Origin: RPQJ01 sp963707145 | GTDB lineage: Bacteria > Pseudomonadota > Gammaproteobacteria > Steroidobacterales > Steroidobacteraceae | DNA length: 64,000 bases | Assembly (NCBI GenBank): GCA_963707145.1 | Contig: CAVPOQ010000003.1 | Location: forward strand, 124,001-188,000 | Direction: 5' to 3' | Shown here: positions 1 to 10,079 of the stretch, piece by piece | How positions within the stretch are numbered: position 1 is the first letter of the stretch | How the letters are laid out: the number at the start of each line of letters is the position of its first letter | The notes under the pieces: generated by a model | Databases searched by the model: none | Told to the model about the DNA's origin: nothing | What the model saw: only the letters and a program-made list of their open reading frames with translations | Translations under genes and position numbers: made by a program

Positions 1-990
1 CACCGGCAGCTTGTCGGACATGAAGCGCAGCAGCGCATTGGCCATGCCGAGGTTGCCCTCGGCATTCTCGAAGTCGATCGGGTTCACCTTGTGTGGCATG
101 GTGGAGGAGCCCACCTCGCCGGCGACCACTTTCTGGCGGAAATAGCCCAGCGAGATGTAGCCCCAGAAGTCGCGGCACAGATCCAGCAGCACCAGGTTGC
201 AGCGGGCGAGCGCGTCGAAGTACTCGGCCATCCAGTCGTGCGGCTCGATCTGCGTCGTCAGGGGACTCCACTCGAGGCCGAGCGACTCCACGAGGCGTCG
301 GGCGAGTGACGGCCAGTCCACGTCCGGGTAGGCCGCGAAGTGCGCATTGAAATTGCCCACGGCGCCGTTGAACTTGCCGCGCACCGGCACCCGCGCCAGT
401 GTCTCGCGCGCCTGCCGCAGCCGGTTCACGAACACCGCCACCTCCTTGCCGAGGGTCGTCGGCGTGGCGGGCTGGCCGTGAGTCCGCGACATCATCGCGT
501 CGTCGGCATGCGCGTGGGCCATGGCGCGCAGCGCGTCCGTGAGCGACGCCAGCCGCGGCAGCAGCACGGCGTCGCGCGCCTCGCGGGCCATGACGCCGTA
601 GGCGAGGTTGTTGATGTCCTCCGACGTGCAGGCGAAATGCACGAACTCGAGCCGCGACCGCCACGCCGCGTGCCCCTCGAGGCGACGCTTCAGGAAATAC
701 TCGACCGCCTTGACGTCGTGGTTGGTCTCCTGCTCGATCGCCTTGATCTCGGCGGCGTCGGCCTCGCCGAACCCGGCGGCGATCGCGACCGCGGCGCCGA
801 GCTCGGCCGGCGCAAGCCCCTGCATCTCGGCGGGTCCGCCGGGACCGGCCATCGCCTGCAGCCATGCCACCTCGACGCGCACGCGCGCCCGGATGAGACC
901 CGCCTCGCTGAACAGGGCACGCAGTTCTTCGCACCGGGCCGCATAGCGCCCGTCGAGCGGAGAGAGTGCGGTGAGAGGGGTGAGGCTCAT
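1..990 (-). CDS. purB: Adenylosuccinate lyase, C-terminus cut by window edge
   Basis: Cleaves adenylosuccinate to AMP plus fumarate and SAICAR to AICAR in purine synthesis. The visible 330 codons begin MSLTPLTALSPLDGRYAARC at an ATG at 990 and run off the left edge; E. coli PurB has 456 residues, so about 125 are missing. The fumarase/aspartase superfamily signature SSTMPHKVNPIDFENAEGN is present near the left end, as are the conserved TSEDINNLAYG and SRTHGQPATPTTLGKE blocks. It is transcribed away from fumC across an 85-base gap, so two members of the same lyase superfamily lie head to head. No defects are visible. Confidence 0.97.
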   Translation of the reverse strand, partial: MSLTPLTALSPLDGRYAARCEELRALFSEAGLIRARVRVEVAWLQAMAGPGGPAEMQGLAPAELGAAVAIAAGFGEADAAEIKAIEQETNHDVKAVEYFLKRRLEGHAAWRSRLEFVHFACTSEDINNLAYGVMAREARDAVLLPRLASLTDALRAMAHAHADDAMMSRTHGQPATPTTLGKEVAVFVNRLRQARETLARVPVRGKFNGAVGNFNAHFAAYPDVDWPSLARRLVESLGLEWSPLTTQIEPHDWMAEYFDALARCNLVLLDLCRDFWGYISLGYFRQKVVAGEVGSSTMPHKVNPIDFENAEGNLGMANALLRFMSDKLPV

Positions 991-1075
991 GCCTGCATCC
1001 GGAGGTGTTACGATTCCTGATGATACCGCAGGCGCCGCGGCGCGGCGCCTGCAGAGCAATCCGGAGCCCGACCCG

Positions 1076-2479
1076 ATGACCGACAACGAGTACCGCGTCG
1101 AGCGCGACAGCATGGGCGAGCTGCGCGTCCCCGCGCACGCATTGTGGGGTGCGCAGACGCAGCGCGCGGTGCAGAACTTCCCGGTCAGCGGCCTCCCGAT
1201 GCCGCGCTCTTTCCTGCGCGCGCTCGGCCTGGTGAAGTGGGCCGCTGCGGGTGCGAACCTCGAGCTCGGCGAGCTCGACAAGGTGCGCGGCTTTGCCATC
1301 CAGAAGGCCGCGCTCGAGGTCGCCCAGGGCCGGCACGATGCCCACTTCCCGGTCGACGTGTTCCAGACCGGCTCGGGCACCAGCAGCAACATGAACGCCA
1401 ACGAGGTCATCGCGCGCCTCGCCACGCAGTACGCAGGCGGGGTGGTCGTGCATCCCAACGACCACGTGAACCGCAGCCAGAGCAGCAACGACGTGATTCC
1501 CACCGCGATCCACGTGGCCGCGGCGCTCGATCTCGCCGAGCGGCTGCAGCCGGCGCTCAAGGATCTCGCCGAGACCATCGCGCGCAAGGCGGCCGATGTG
1601 GGCGACACGGTCAAGACCGGACGCACGCACCTGATGGACGCCATGCCGCTCACGCTGGGGCAGGAACTCGGCGCATGGCGCGCCCAGGTGGACGACGGCA
1701 TTGCGCGGCTGCAGTCGACGCGCCCGCGGCTGCACGCGCTGGCGCTCGGTGGCACGGCGGTCGGCACCGGCATCAACGCGCCGGCCGAGTTCGCCACGCG
1801 CGCCGCGACGCTGCTCTCGCGCCAGACGGGGCTCGACCTGCACCCGAGCCGCAACTTCTTCGCGGCGATCGCCGCGCAGGACACGGCGGTCGAGGTCTCC
1901 GGCCAGCTGCGCACGCTCGCGGTCGCGCTGATGAAGATCGCGAACGACCTGCGCTGGATGAACAGCGGCCCGCTGGCGGGACTCGGCGAGATCGCGCTGC
2001 CGGCGCTGCAGCCTGGCAGCAGCATCATGCCGGGCAAGGTCAATCCGGTGGCGCCCGAGGCCGTGGCGATGGTCGCGGCGCAGGTGATCGGCAACGACGT
2101 CGCCGTGACCGTGGCCGGGCAGTCGGGCGTCTTCCAGCTGAACGTCATGCTGCCGGTGATCGCCTACAACCTGCTGCAGAGCATCGACCTGCTGGCGTCT
2201 GCGGCCCGCCTGCTTGCGCGCAGCGCCATTGCTGGATTTGCCGTGAACGCCCGCCAGATTGCCGTGGCCCTCGACCGCAACCCCATGCTCGTCACCGCGC
2301 TTGCGCCAGTCATCGGCTACGACCGTGCCGCCACAATCGCCAAGCGCGCGCTCGCCGAGGGGCGCCCGATCCGCGACGTCGCCGCCGAGATGACCGACCT
2401 GGGCGCCGCGCAGCTCGCGCAGCTGCTCGACCCGGCGGCGCTGACCCACGGCGGCGTCCGCCAGGGCGCGAAGGACTGA
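1076..2479 (+). CDS. fumC: Class II fumarate hydratase (fumarase C)
   Basis: Iron-independent, homotetrameric fumarase that interconverts fumarate and L-malate in the TCA cycle. It has 467 residues, the same length as E. coli FumC. The start chosen is ATG 1076 (MTDNEYRVERDSMGE); the reading frame is open upstream to 971, but that part overlaps the purB start and does not look conserved. Class II hallmarks are LWGAQTQRAVQNFPVSG near the N-terminus, GSGTSSNMNANEVIA, and the catalytic loop GSSIMPGKVNP. It is followed after 17 bases by a Nudix gene in the same direction, so cotranscription is likely. Confidence 0.96.
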   Translation: MTDNEYRVERDSMGELRVPAHALWGAQTQRAVQNFPVSGLPMPRSFLRALGLVKWAAAGANLELGELDKVRGFAIQKAALEVAQGRHDAHFPVDVFQTGSGTSSNMNANEVIARLATQYAGGVVVHPNDHVNRSQSSNDVIPTAIHVAAALDLAERLQPALKDLAETIARKAADVGDTVKTGRTHLMDAMPLTLGQELGAWRAQVDDGIARLQSTRPRLHALALGGTAVGTGINAPAEFATRAATLLSRQTGLDLHPSRNFFAAIAAQDTAVEVSGQLRTLAVALMKIANDLRWMNSGPLAGLGEIALPALQPGSSIMPGKVNPVAPEAVAMVAAQVIGNDVAVTVAGQSGVFQLNVMLPVIAYNLLQSIDLLASAARLLARSAIAGFAVNARQIAVALDRNPMLVTALAPVIGYDRAATIAKRALAEGRPIRDVAAEMTDLGAAQLAQLLDPAALTHGGVRQGAKD

Positions 2480-2496
2480 GCCCGCGGTCCGCGCCG

Positions 2497-3120
2497 ATGA
2501 GCCTGCGCGAACGCATCGAGCGCCACCTGCACGGGACGACGCCGGGCGGCGATCCGCTCGAGGCGCTGGCCGCGGAGCTCTCGCCGGTGCAACTGGCCGC
2601 GCTGCGCCGGCAACTGCCCGAGCCGCTCACGCCAGCCGCCGTCATGGTGCCGCTGATCGAACGTCCACACGGCCTGACCGTGCTGCTCACGCAGCGTGCC
2701 TCGCACCTCAAGGCGCATCCCGGCCAGATCAGCTTTCCCGGTGGCCGCGTCGAGGCAGGCGACGCTGGCCCCTGGGAGGCTGCGCTGCGTGAGGCCGAGG
2801 AGGAAATCGGACTTGCGCCGCAGTTCGCCTCGCTGGCCGGCTATCTGAGGGACCACGTCGTGCTCACGGGATTCCGCATCACGCCGGCGGTGGCTTTCGT
2901 GCGTCCCGGCTTCGAACTCGCGCTCGACCTCACCGAGGTCGAGGATGCCTTCGAGGTGCCGCTCGAGTTCGTTCTCGACCCGGCGAACCGCGTCGCGCGC
3001 GAACGCGTGTACGCCGGACAGTCCTTCACGACCTGGGACATCCCCTACGGCGAGCGTCACATCTGGGGCGCGACCGCCGCGATGCTGCTGAGTCTGGCCG
3101 AGCGGCTGCGGGAGGCCTGA
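2497..3120 (+). CDS. Nudix hydrolase, NudL-type CoA pyrophosphatase
   Basis: A 207-residue Nudix protein. The CoA-specific extension (LLTQRASHLKAHPGQISFPG, residues about 66-85) sits directly before the Nudix box, whose core is AALREAEEEIGL. That extension is the mark of the NudL/YeaB family, which splits CoA into 3',5'-ADP and 4'-phosphopantetheine. The Nudix Glu residues that bind the metal are intact. It lies between fumC (17-base gap) and mazG (2-base gap), so it is probably cotranscribed with mazG; both proteins hydrolyse nucleoside diphosphate or triphosphate compounds. Family placement is firm, exact substrate is inferred. Confidence 0.9.
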   Translation: MSLRERIERHLHGTTPGGDPLEALAAELSPVQLAALRRQLPEPLTPAAVMVPLIERPHGLTVLLTQRASHLKAHPGQISFPGGRVEAGDAGPWEAALREAEEEIGLAPQFASLAGYLRDHVVLTGFRITPAVAFVRPGFELALDLTEVEDAFEVPLEFVLDPANRVARERVYAGQSFTTWDIPYGERHIWGATAAMLLSLAERLREA

Positions 3121-3122
3121 GC

Positions 3123-3902
3123 ATGTCGATACGTCGGCTGCGCGAAGTCATGGCCGCGCTGCGTGATCCGCAGCGGGGTTGCCCCTGGGACCTCGAGCAG
3201 AGCTGGGCGAGCATCGCGCCGCACACGATCGAGGAGGCCCACGAGCTCGCCGATGCCATCGAGCACGGCGATCCCGGCAAGGTCCGCGATGAACTCGGCG
3301 ACCTGCTGTTCCAGGTGGTGTTCCAGGCGCGCATCGCCGAGGAGCAGGGCCTGTTCGATTTCGAGGAGGTCGCCGCGACCATCGCGGAGAAGCTCGAGCG
3401 GCGCCATCCGCACGTGTTCGGCACGGCGAGCATCCACTCGGCCGCGGAACAGACGGTCGCATGGGAAGCGCACAAGGCCGCCGAGCGCCGCGCGGCGGGC
3501 GGGGCGGGTGGAACGCTCGACGGCATCGCGCTCGGACTGCCGGCGCTCACGCGCGCGGCCAAGCTCGGCCGGCGCGCCGCGGGTGTCGGCTTCGACTGGC
3601 AGTGCGCCGCCGGGGTGATCGACAAGGTCGAGGAGGAGTGCGCGGAGCTGCGCGAAGCGCTCGCCACTGGCGATCCCGCGGCAACGCGCGCCGAACTCGG
3701 CGACCTGCTGTTCAGCCTCGCGCAGCTGGCCCGGCATCTCGGGGCGGATCCCGAAGCAGCGTTGCGCGCCAGCAGTGCGAAGTTCGAGCGCCGCTTCCGG
3801 CGCATGGAGGACTGGCTCGCCGAGCAGGGACGCACGCCGCGCGACGCCGACGCGGCGGAACTGGAGGCGCTATGGGCACGGGCCAAGCGGGAGGGGGGCT
3901 GA
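3123..3902 (+). CDS. mazG: Nucleoside triphosphate pyrophosphohydrolase MazG
   Basis: Hydrolyses (d)NTPs to the monophosphate and pyrophosphate as a housecleaning enzyme. It has 259 residues with the tandem all-alpha MazG domains of the long form: the first with the metal-binding EEAHELADAI helix and ELGDLLFQVVFQARIAEE, the second with EEECAELREAL and ELGDLLFSLAQLARHLG. The N-terminal MSIRRLREVMAALRDPQRGC matches the usual start (L..VM..LRDP..GCPWD). It begins 2 bases after the Nudix gene, and its 3' end overlaps the chosen hrpA start by 31 bases. Confidence 0.95.
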   Translation: MSIRRLREVMAALRDPQRGCPWDLEQSWASIAPHTIEEAHELADAIEHGDPGKVRDELGDLLFQVVFQARIAEEQGLFDFEEVAATIAEKLERRHPHVFGTASIHSAAEQTVAWEAHKAAERRAAGGAGGTLDGIALGLPALTRAAKLGRRAAGVGFDWQCAAGVIDKVEEECAELREALATGDPAATRAELGDLLFSLAQLARHLGADPEAALRASSAKFERRFRRMEDWLAEQGRTPRDADAAELEALWARAKREGG

Positions 3903-6900
3903 ACCCGCGCCTCGCGTCGCTCCGCGAGCGGCTCGGGGAGTGCATGATCCGCGACCGTCGCCGCCTGTCGTCATGGCTCGGACGGCTCGCCGGGCGTCGT
4001 GGGACGCTGGAGCCGCGCGAGCTCGAGCGCCTCGAGGCCGAGGTCGCCGCGGCCGTCGCGCGGGCCGCGACGAGGCGCGGCTCGCTGCCCGTCGTGCGCT
4101 ACGACGACAGCCTGCCGGTGCACGCGCGTCGCGCGGAAATCGCCGCAACCATTGCGCGTTCACCCGTGACCATCGTGAGCGGCGCCACCGGCAGCGGCAA
4201 GAGCACGCAGCTGCCGAAGATCTGCCTGGAAATGGGCCGCGGGGTGGCCGGACTGATCGGTCATACGCAGCCGCGCCGCATCGCCGCGCAGACGCTCGCC
4301 CAGCGCCTGAGCGTCGAGCTCGATACGACGCCGGGCGAACTCGTCGGCTACCAGGTGCGCTTCGTGGACCGCACCGGCCCGCGCACGCTCGTGAAACTCA
4401 TGACCGACGGCCTGCTGCTGCGCGAACTCGAGGGCGACCCGCTGCTCGAGCGCTACGACACACTGATCCTCGACGAGGCCCACGAGCGCAACCTGAACGT
4501 CGACTTCCTGCTCGGCGTGTGCCGGCGCCTGGTGGCGCGGCGGCCGGAGCTGCGGGTGATCGTCACTTCGGCCACGATCGAGACGCGCCGCTTCGCCGAG
4601 TTCTTCGGCGGCGCGCCGGTGATCGAGGTCGAGGGCCGCAGCTACCCGGTGGAGGTGCGCTGGCGGCCGCTGGTGGAGGAGGACGCCGAGGCGCCGTCGC
4701 TGCCCGAGGCTGTCGCTACCGCGCTCGACGAACTGCGCTGCGACGCCCGCGGCATCGACGGCGACGCGCTGGTGTTCCTGCCGGGCGAGCGCCAGATCGC
4801 CGAGGTGCGCGAGCATCTCGGCCGCGGCGACGATCGCGGCTGGGACGTCTTTCCGCTGTATGCACGACTGTCGGCCGCCGAGCAGGAACGGGTGTTCGAG
4901 CCGCATCCGCGTCGACGCGCCGTGCTCGCCACCAACGTCGCCGAGACCTCGCTCACCATCCCGGGCGTACGCTTCGTGGTCGACACTGGCCTCGCGCGGG
5001 TGAGCCGCTACAGTCCGCGCGTCAAGTTCCAGCGGCTGCCGATCGAGCCGGTCTCGCGTGCGAGCGCCGAGCAGCGCAAGGGCCGCTGCGGACGCATGGG
5101 CGAGGGCATCTGCATACGCCTGTACTCCGAGGACGACTACCTCGCGCGCCCCGAGTACACCGACCCCGAGATCCTGCGCACCAACCTCGCGAGCCTGATC
5201 CTGCAGATGGCCGCACTCGGGCTCGGCGCGCCCGAGGACTTCCCGTTCGTGGACGCGCCCGACACGCGCCTGCTGAACGACGGCTACCGGCTGCTGCAGG
5301 AACTCAGTGCCGTGGACGGCGACCGCCGCATCACGCGCCTGGGGCGGCAGATGGCGGCGCTGCCGGTCGATCCGCGCCTCGCGCGCATCCTGCTCGAGGC
5401 GGGCCGGCTGGGCTGCCTCGCCGAGGCGCTGGTGATCGCCTCGTTCCTGAGCATCCAGGACCCGCGCGAGCGCCCGGCCGATCGCACCGAGGCCGCCGAC
5501 CAGGCCCACGCGCTGTTCGCCGACGAGCGCTCGGACTTCGTGGGCGTGCTGAACCTGTGGCGCGCCTCGCGCGCCGCGGCGGAGGGCGGCAACCGCGCCC
5601 TGCGCCGCTGGTGCAAGCAGCATTTCCTGTCGTTCGTACGGGTGCGCGAATGGCAGGACCTGCACGCCCAGCTGGGCGAGATCACGGCGACGCAGCGCCT
5701 CGAGCCCAACGCCGTACCGGCGCCGTCGAACACGCTGCACCAGGCGATCCTGAGCGGCTTCCTCGGCGGCATCGGCGTGCTCGACGAGGGCCGCAACTAC
5801 CTCGGCGCACGCGACCTGCGATTCGTGATCGCGCCCGGTACGCCGCTCGCGAAACGCAATCCGCGCTGGATCGTGGCGGCGAGCCTCGTCGAGACGCAGC
5901 GGCTGTATGCGCGCATGGTGGCGCAGGTGCAGCCCTCGTGGATCGAGTCGGCGGGTGCGCACCTGGTGCGGCGCAGCTACGGCGAGGCGCAGTGGGTGGC
6001 GGCGCGCGGCATGGTGATGGCGCGCGAGACGGTCTCGCTGTACGGACGCGTGCTGAGCAGTGGCCGCCAGGTGAACTTCGCAGCCGTCGACCCGGCGCTC
6101 GCACGGCGCATGTTCGTCGAGGAGGCGCTGGTGCGCGGGCAGTCGGAGCTGCGCGCCGGGTTCCTCGAGCGCAATGCACACGTGCGCGTCACGCTGGAGC
6201 AGATCGAGGCGAAGCTGCGCCGCCGCGACCTGCTCGCCGCGGAGGACGTCCTGACGTCGTTCTTCCTCGAGCGCATCCCCGCCGACGTTGCCAGCACGCG
6301 TGCGTTCGAGCGCTGGTGGCGCGCGGAGCAGGGACGATCTCCGGAACGGCTCGACGTGCCGCCGGAGGTGTACCTGGCGGGGCCGCTTCCGCCGTTCGAC
6401 CCGTCGGACTATCCCGACAGCATGGAGGTGGACGGCAACGAACTGCGGCTCGGCTGGCGCTTCGACCCGACCGATCCCGACGACGGCGTCACGCTCGATG
6501 TGCCGCTGGCGCTGCTGGGCCGGCTCTCCGCGCGCCGCATCGACTGGCTGGTGCCCGGCTATCTCCGCGAGAAGCTCGTGGCGCTGTTGCGAGGTCTGCC
6601 GAAGGACCTGCGCCGCGAGCTGGTGCCGATTCCGGAGACGGCCGCCCGATTCGCGGCGGCGCTGCAGCCGTTCGGCCAGGGCGTCCTGTTCGAGCGCCTC
6701 GCGGAGCTCGTGACGACGCGCGCCGGGGCGAGCGTCGAGGCGCGACAGCTGGCGGCGCTGCCGTTGCCGCCCTGGTTGCGCCTGAACCTGCGGGTGCTCG
6801 ACGGGTCGGGGCGGGAGGTCGGCCGCGGCCGCGACCTCGAGACCCTGCGCCGCGAACTGCGGGTCGCGGCCACGCGGGCGACGCGGCCCGCTGATTCCCA

Positions 6901-7787
6901 CGCCTGGGAGCGCGACGGGGTTCGCCGCTGGGACTTCGGCGAACTCGTCCCGGAACTGCGCGTGGCGAGCGGCGGCATCGTCCTCAGGCTGTTCCCGGGC
7001 ATCGAGGATGCCGGCGGCACGGCACGGCTGCGCCTGTTCCCAGACCCCACCGCCGCCCGGGCCGCGACGCGCGCCGGAGTCGTGCGCCTCGCGGCGCTGG
7101 CGCTGCCGCAGCAGCACGGGCTCGTGGTGCGCGAGACGGCCGCCGATCGCGAACTCGCACTGCTCGCGGCAGCTGCCGGGCTGGATCAACGCCTGTTCGC
7201 CGAGATCGCCGACCGCGCGCTCGCGGACGCCCTGCGCCTCGACGAGCGTGAGCTGCCTTCGAGCGAGGCGCAGTTCGCGGCGCGCGTGGCGGAGGCGAGG
7301 TCGGAGGTCGCGGGCCACGGCGCGGCGGTCGCACACTCGGTCCGTGCCGTGCTGCTCGCGCTCAAGGACGCTCGCGCGGCGCTCGCGCCACTCGGCGGAC
7401 CCGCGTTCGCGGCGGGTCGCGCCTCGATCGAGCGGCAGCTCGGGAGCGCTGCTCGCCCCGGGCTGGGTGCGCGACACCCCGGCGGCGGTGTTCGGCCAGC
7501 TGCCCAAGTACGTGCGTGCCGCCGCGCGCCGGGCGCAGCGCCTGCGCGAGGACGTCGTGCGCGATCGTCGCCTCGAGGCGGAGGTCGCGCCCCACGAGGC
7601 GGCGTGGCGCGCCCTCGCGGCAGAGCCGGGCGGCAGCGCGGGAGCGGAGCTCCGCGCATTGCGCTGGATGATCGAGGAGTTCCGCCTGTCGCTGTTTGCG
7701 CAGGAACTGCGCACGCTCGGCCCCGTGTCGGCGAAGCGACTCGAGGCGCAGGTCGTCCGCGCCCGGGACGAGACCGCGGGGGGCTGA
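3872..7787 (+). CDS. hrpA: ATP-dependent RNA helicase HrpA (one frameshift)
   Basis: Large DEAH-box RNA helicase, about 1,304 residues after correction versus 1,300 in E. coli. Walker A is GATGSGKSTQLPK, the DEAH motif is LILDEAHERNLN, followed by the SATIE motif and the QRKGRCGR motif VI. ATG 3872 is preferred because its product matches the HrpA N-terminus through LRERLGECMIRDRRRL; ATG 3944 is the alternative. At about 7445 one extra base shifts the frame: removing the A restores ERQLGALLAPGW and leads into the conserved C-terminus (LRWMIEEFRLSLFAQELRT), which ends at 7787. Uncorrected, the frame runs on into arginine-rich nonsense to 7825. It faces the slipin gene with a 12-base gap. Confidence 0.93.
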
Positions 7788-7799
7788 GCGGCGTGCCGG

Positions 7800-8552
7800 C
7801 TACTTGTTGTCGAGGAACGGCCTGATCAGGTCCATCGGCAGCGGGAAGACGATGGTGGTCGCCTTCTCGCTCGAGAGGTCGGACAGCGTCTGCAGGTAGC
7901 GCAGCTGCAGCGCCTTGGGGTCGGCACCGAGGATCTTCGCCGCCTCGACGAGCTGCGCCGCCGCCTGCTTCTCGCCTTCGGCATGGATGATCTTGGCGCG
8001 CCGCGTACGCTCGGCCTCGGCCTGCTTGGCCATCGCCCGGATCATCGACTCGTCGAGGTCGACGTGCTTGATCTCGACGTTGGCGACCTTGATGCCCCAG
8101 GCATCGGTCGCCTGGTCGAGGATGTGCTGGATGTCGACGTTGAGCTTCTCGCGCTGCGACAGCATCTCGTCGAGTTCGTGCTGGCCGAGCACCGAGCGCA
8201 GCGTGGTCTGCGCGAGCTGGCTGGTCGCCTCGAACGGATTGGCGACCTGGATGATGGCCTTGGCCGGATCCACGATGCGGAAGTAGACGACCGCGTTGAC
8301 CTTCACCGACACGTTGTCGCGCGAGATCACGTCCTGCGTCGGGACATCGAGCACGACCGTGCGCAGGTCGACCTTGACCATGCGCTGCACCAGCGGGATC
8401 AGGATGATCAGGCCCGGTCCCTTCACGCCGGTGAAGCGGCCGAACGTGAACACCACGCCGCGCTCGTACTCGTTGAGGACCTTGAACACCTGCGTGGCGA
8501 TCACCGCCAGCAACACGACGACAAAGGCCACGATGGGCAGGCTGCTGATCAT
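7800..8552 (-). CDS. Slipin, SPFH/Band 7 membrane protein
   Basis: A stomatin-like protein of 250 residues with one N-terminal membrane segment (MISSLPIVAFVVVLLAVIA), then a Band 7 domain starting at VFKVLNEYERGVVFTFGRF and a predicted coiled coil (AKQAEAERTRRAKIIHAEGE). The next gene upstream on the same strand is its usual partner, an NfeD-type membrane serine protease, 27 bases away. In archaea and bacteria such pairs act in membrane microdomain quality control, and the protease cleaves the slipin C-terminus. That role is family knowledge; nothing in the sequence shows the substrate. Confidence 0.94.
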   Translation of the reverse strand: MISSLPIVAFVVVLLAVIATQVFKVLNEYERGVVFTFGRFTGVKGPGLIILIPLVQRMVKVDLRTVVLDVPTQDVISRDNVSVKVNAVVYFRIVDPAKAIIQVANPFEATSQLAQTTLRSVLGQHELDEMLSQREKLNVDIQHILDQATDAWGIKVANVEIKHVDLDESMIRAMAKQAEAERTRRAKIIHAEGEKQAAAQLVEAAKILGADPKALQLRYLQTLSDLSSEKATTIVFPLPMDLIRPFLDNK

Positions 8553-8579
8553 TCTTTGCTCCTCAAGGGGTCCGTCCAG

Positions 8580-9983
8580 TCATTCGACGATCGGCTCGAC
8601 CCGGATCACGAGCCCGTCCACGCCGCGCACTCGCAGGCGCTGTCCGGCACGCACCGGCGCGCTGCTGACCGCGGTCCATAGCTCGCCGTGCACTCGTACC
8701 AGGCCCTGGCGCTCGAAGTCCTCGACGGCATCGGCCGTCTCGCGCAGGAGTCCCTCGACGCCGCTCACGACGGGCCGCCGCCGCGCGCGCACCGCGAACG
8801 AGACGATCGCGAGCAGCACCAGCGCCCCGGCGAGCCCCATGGTCGCGATCAGCTGCCAGGCGATCGAAAAGCCCGGAACGTCGCGGTCCAGCAGCAGCAC
8901 GGAACCGAACACGAAGGCGACGATGCCGCCCAGTCCCAGTGCGCCGAATGCCGGCACGAACGACTCGGCCACGATCAGCACCACGCCGAGCGCGATCAGT
9001 GCGAGGCCGGCATAGTTCACCGACAGCACCTGGAAGGCGAACAGCGCGAGCAGCAGGGAGATGGCGCCCACCACGCCCGGCAGGATCACGCCCGGGTTGT
9101 AGCCCTCGAGCAGCAGCCCATAGATGCCGATCAGCATCAGCAGGTAGGCGACGTTCGGATTCGTGATCAGCGACAGCAGGTTGGTGCGCCAGTCGGGCCG
9201 GACCTCGTTGAGGACCATCCCTGCGGTGGCGAGCTGCACCTCCTGCGTGCGCAGCCTGACCTTGCGACCGTCGAGCTGGTCGAGCAGCTGCGGCAGGTCG
9301 GCCGCCACGAGGTCCACGACGCCGGCGGCGAGTGCCTCGTCGGCCGGCAGGCTGGCGCCCTCGCGCACGGCGGCCTCGGCCCACGCGACGTTGCGGCCGC
9401 GCAGTTCCGCGAGGCCGCGGATGTAGGCCACGGCATCGTTGAGCGCCTTGCGCTCGACGGCCGAGCCGCCCGTCGTCGGCTCGCGCGCCGCATCATCCTG
9501 GCCGGTTTCGTCGCGGCTGGCGGGACGCGTCGACGGTGGCTCGGCGCCGGCGGCGGGCCCGCCGATCTGCACGGGCGTGGCGGCGCCCAGGTTGGTGGCC
9601 GGCGCCATCGCCGCGACGTGGCTCGCGTACACCAGGAACGTGCCGGCGCTGGCCGCGCGCGCACCGCTCGGCGCGACATAGGCGATGACCGGGATCCCGG
9701 ACGCCAGGATCGCCTGCACCATGTCGCGCATGGCCGTGTCGAGCCCGCCCGGCGTGTCGATGGTCACCACGACCAGCGACGCGTCCGAGGCCTCGGCGGC
9801 GCGCAGCGCACGGACGAAATAGTCGCTGGTGGCCGGCCCGATCGGTCCCGAGACCGGCAGCAACGTGGCGGACGGTGCGACGGGGGCGGCCACGCCCGTG
9901 GCCAGTGTCCATGCTCCGGCGAGCACGAGGAGGAGCGCGGTCCAGAGCCGGCCGGAGAACGCGATGCCGACAGGGATGCGCAT
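8580..9983 (-). CDS. nfeD: NfeD-family membrane serine protease (ClpP class)
   Basis: A 467-residue long-form NfeD protein. Start ATG 9983 gives a signal peptide (MRIPVGIAFSGRLWTALLLV), then a ClpP-like domain with the putative nucleophile Ser in ARAASAGTFLVYA and general-base Lys in VERKALNDAVAYI. A hydrophilic, low-complexity linker rich in P, T, D and E separates the two. About four membrane helices follow (LLMLIGIYGLLLEGYNPGVI onward), then a C-terminal OB-fold NfeD domain (VRVHGELWTAVSSAPVRAGQ). It is encoded just upstream of the slipin on which it is expected to act. All catalytic elements are intact. Confidence 0.93.
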   Translation of the reverse strand: MRIPVGIAFSGRLWTALLLVLAGAWTLATGVAAPVAPSATLLPVSGPIGPATSDYFVRALRAAEASDASLVVVTIDTPGGLDTAMRDMVQAILASGIPVIAYVAPSGARAASAGTFLVYASHVAAMAPATNLGAATPVQIGGPAAGAEPPSTRPASRDETGQDDAAREPTTGGSAVERKALNDAVAYIRGLAELRGRNVAWAEAAVREGASLPADEALAAGVVDLVAADLPQLLDQLDGRKVRLRTQEVQLATAGMVLNEVRPDWRTNLLSLITNPNVAYLLMLIGIYGLLLEGYNPGVILPGVVGAISLLLALFAFQVLSVNYAGLALIALGVVLIVAESFVPAFGALGLGGIVAFVFGSVLLLDRDVPGFSIAWQLIATMGLAGALVLLAIVSFAVRARRRPVVSGVEGLLRETADAVEDFERQGLVRVHGELWTAVSSAPVRAGQRLRVRGVDGLVIRVEPIVE

Positions 9984-10079
9984 CACCCGATCATAACAGC
10001 CGGCCGGGCGCGGCCCGGGCCGCCGTACGCCTCGAGGCATGGGACGAGCACGAAGAGCTGACCGCCGGCCGCTGAGGGA

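Noticed and set aside
7430..7460. Programmed frameshifting in hrpA and other broken genes
   Set aside because: No slippery heptamer with stimulatory hairpin was seen, and HrpA, Icd and carboxylases are not recoded in relatives I know.
4160..7714. A 1,184-codon open frame on the minus strand opposite hrpA
   Set aside because: It mirrors the third-codon GC bias of hrpA, has no recognisable domain, and hrpA is certain.
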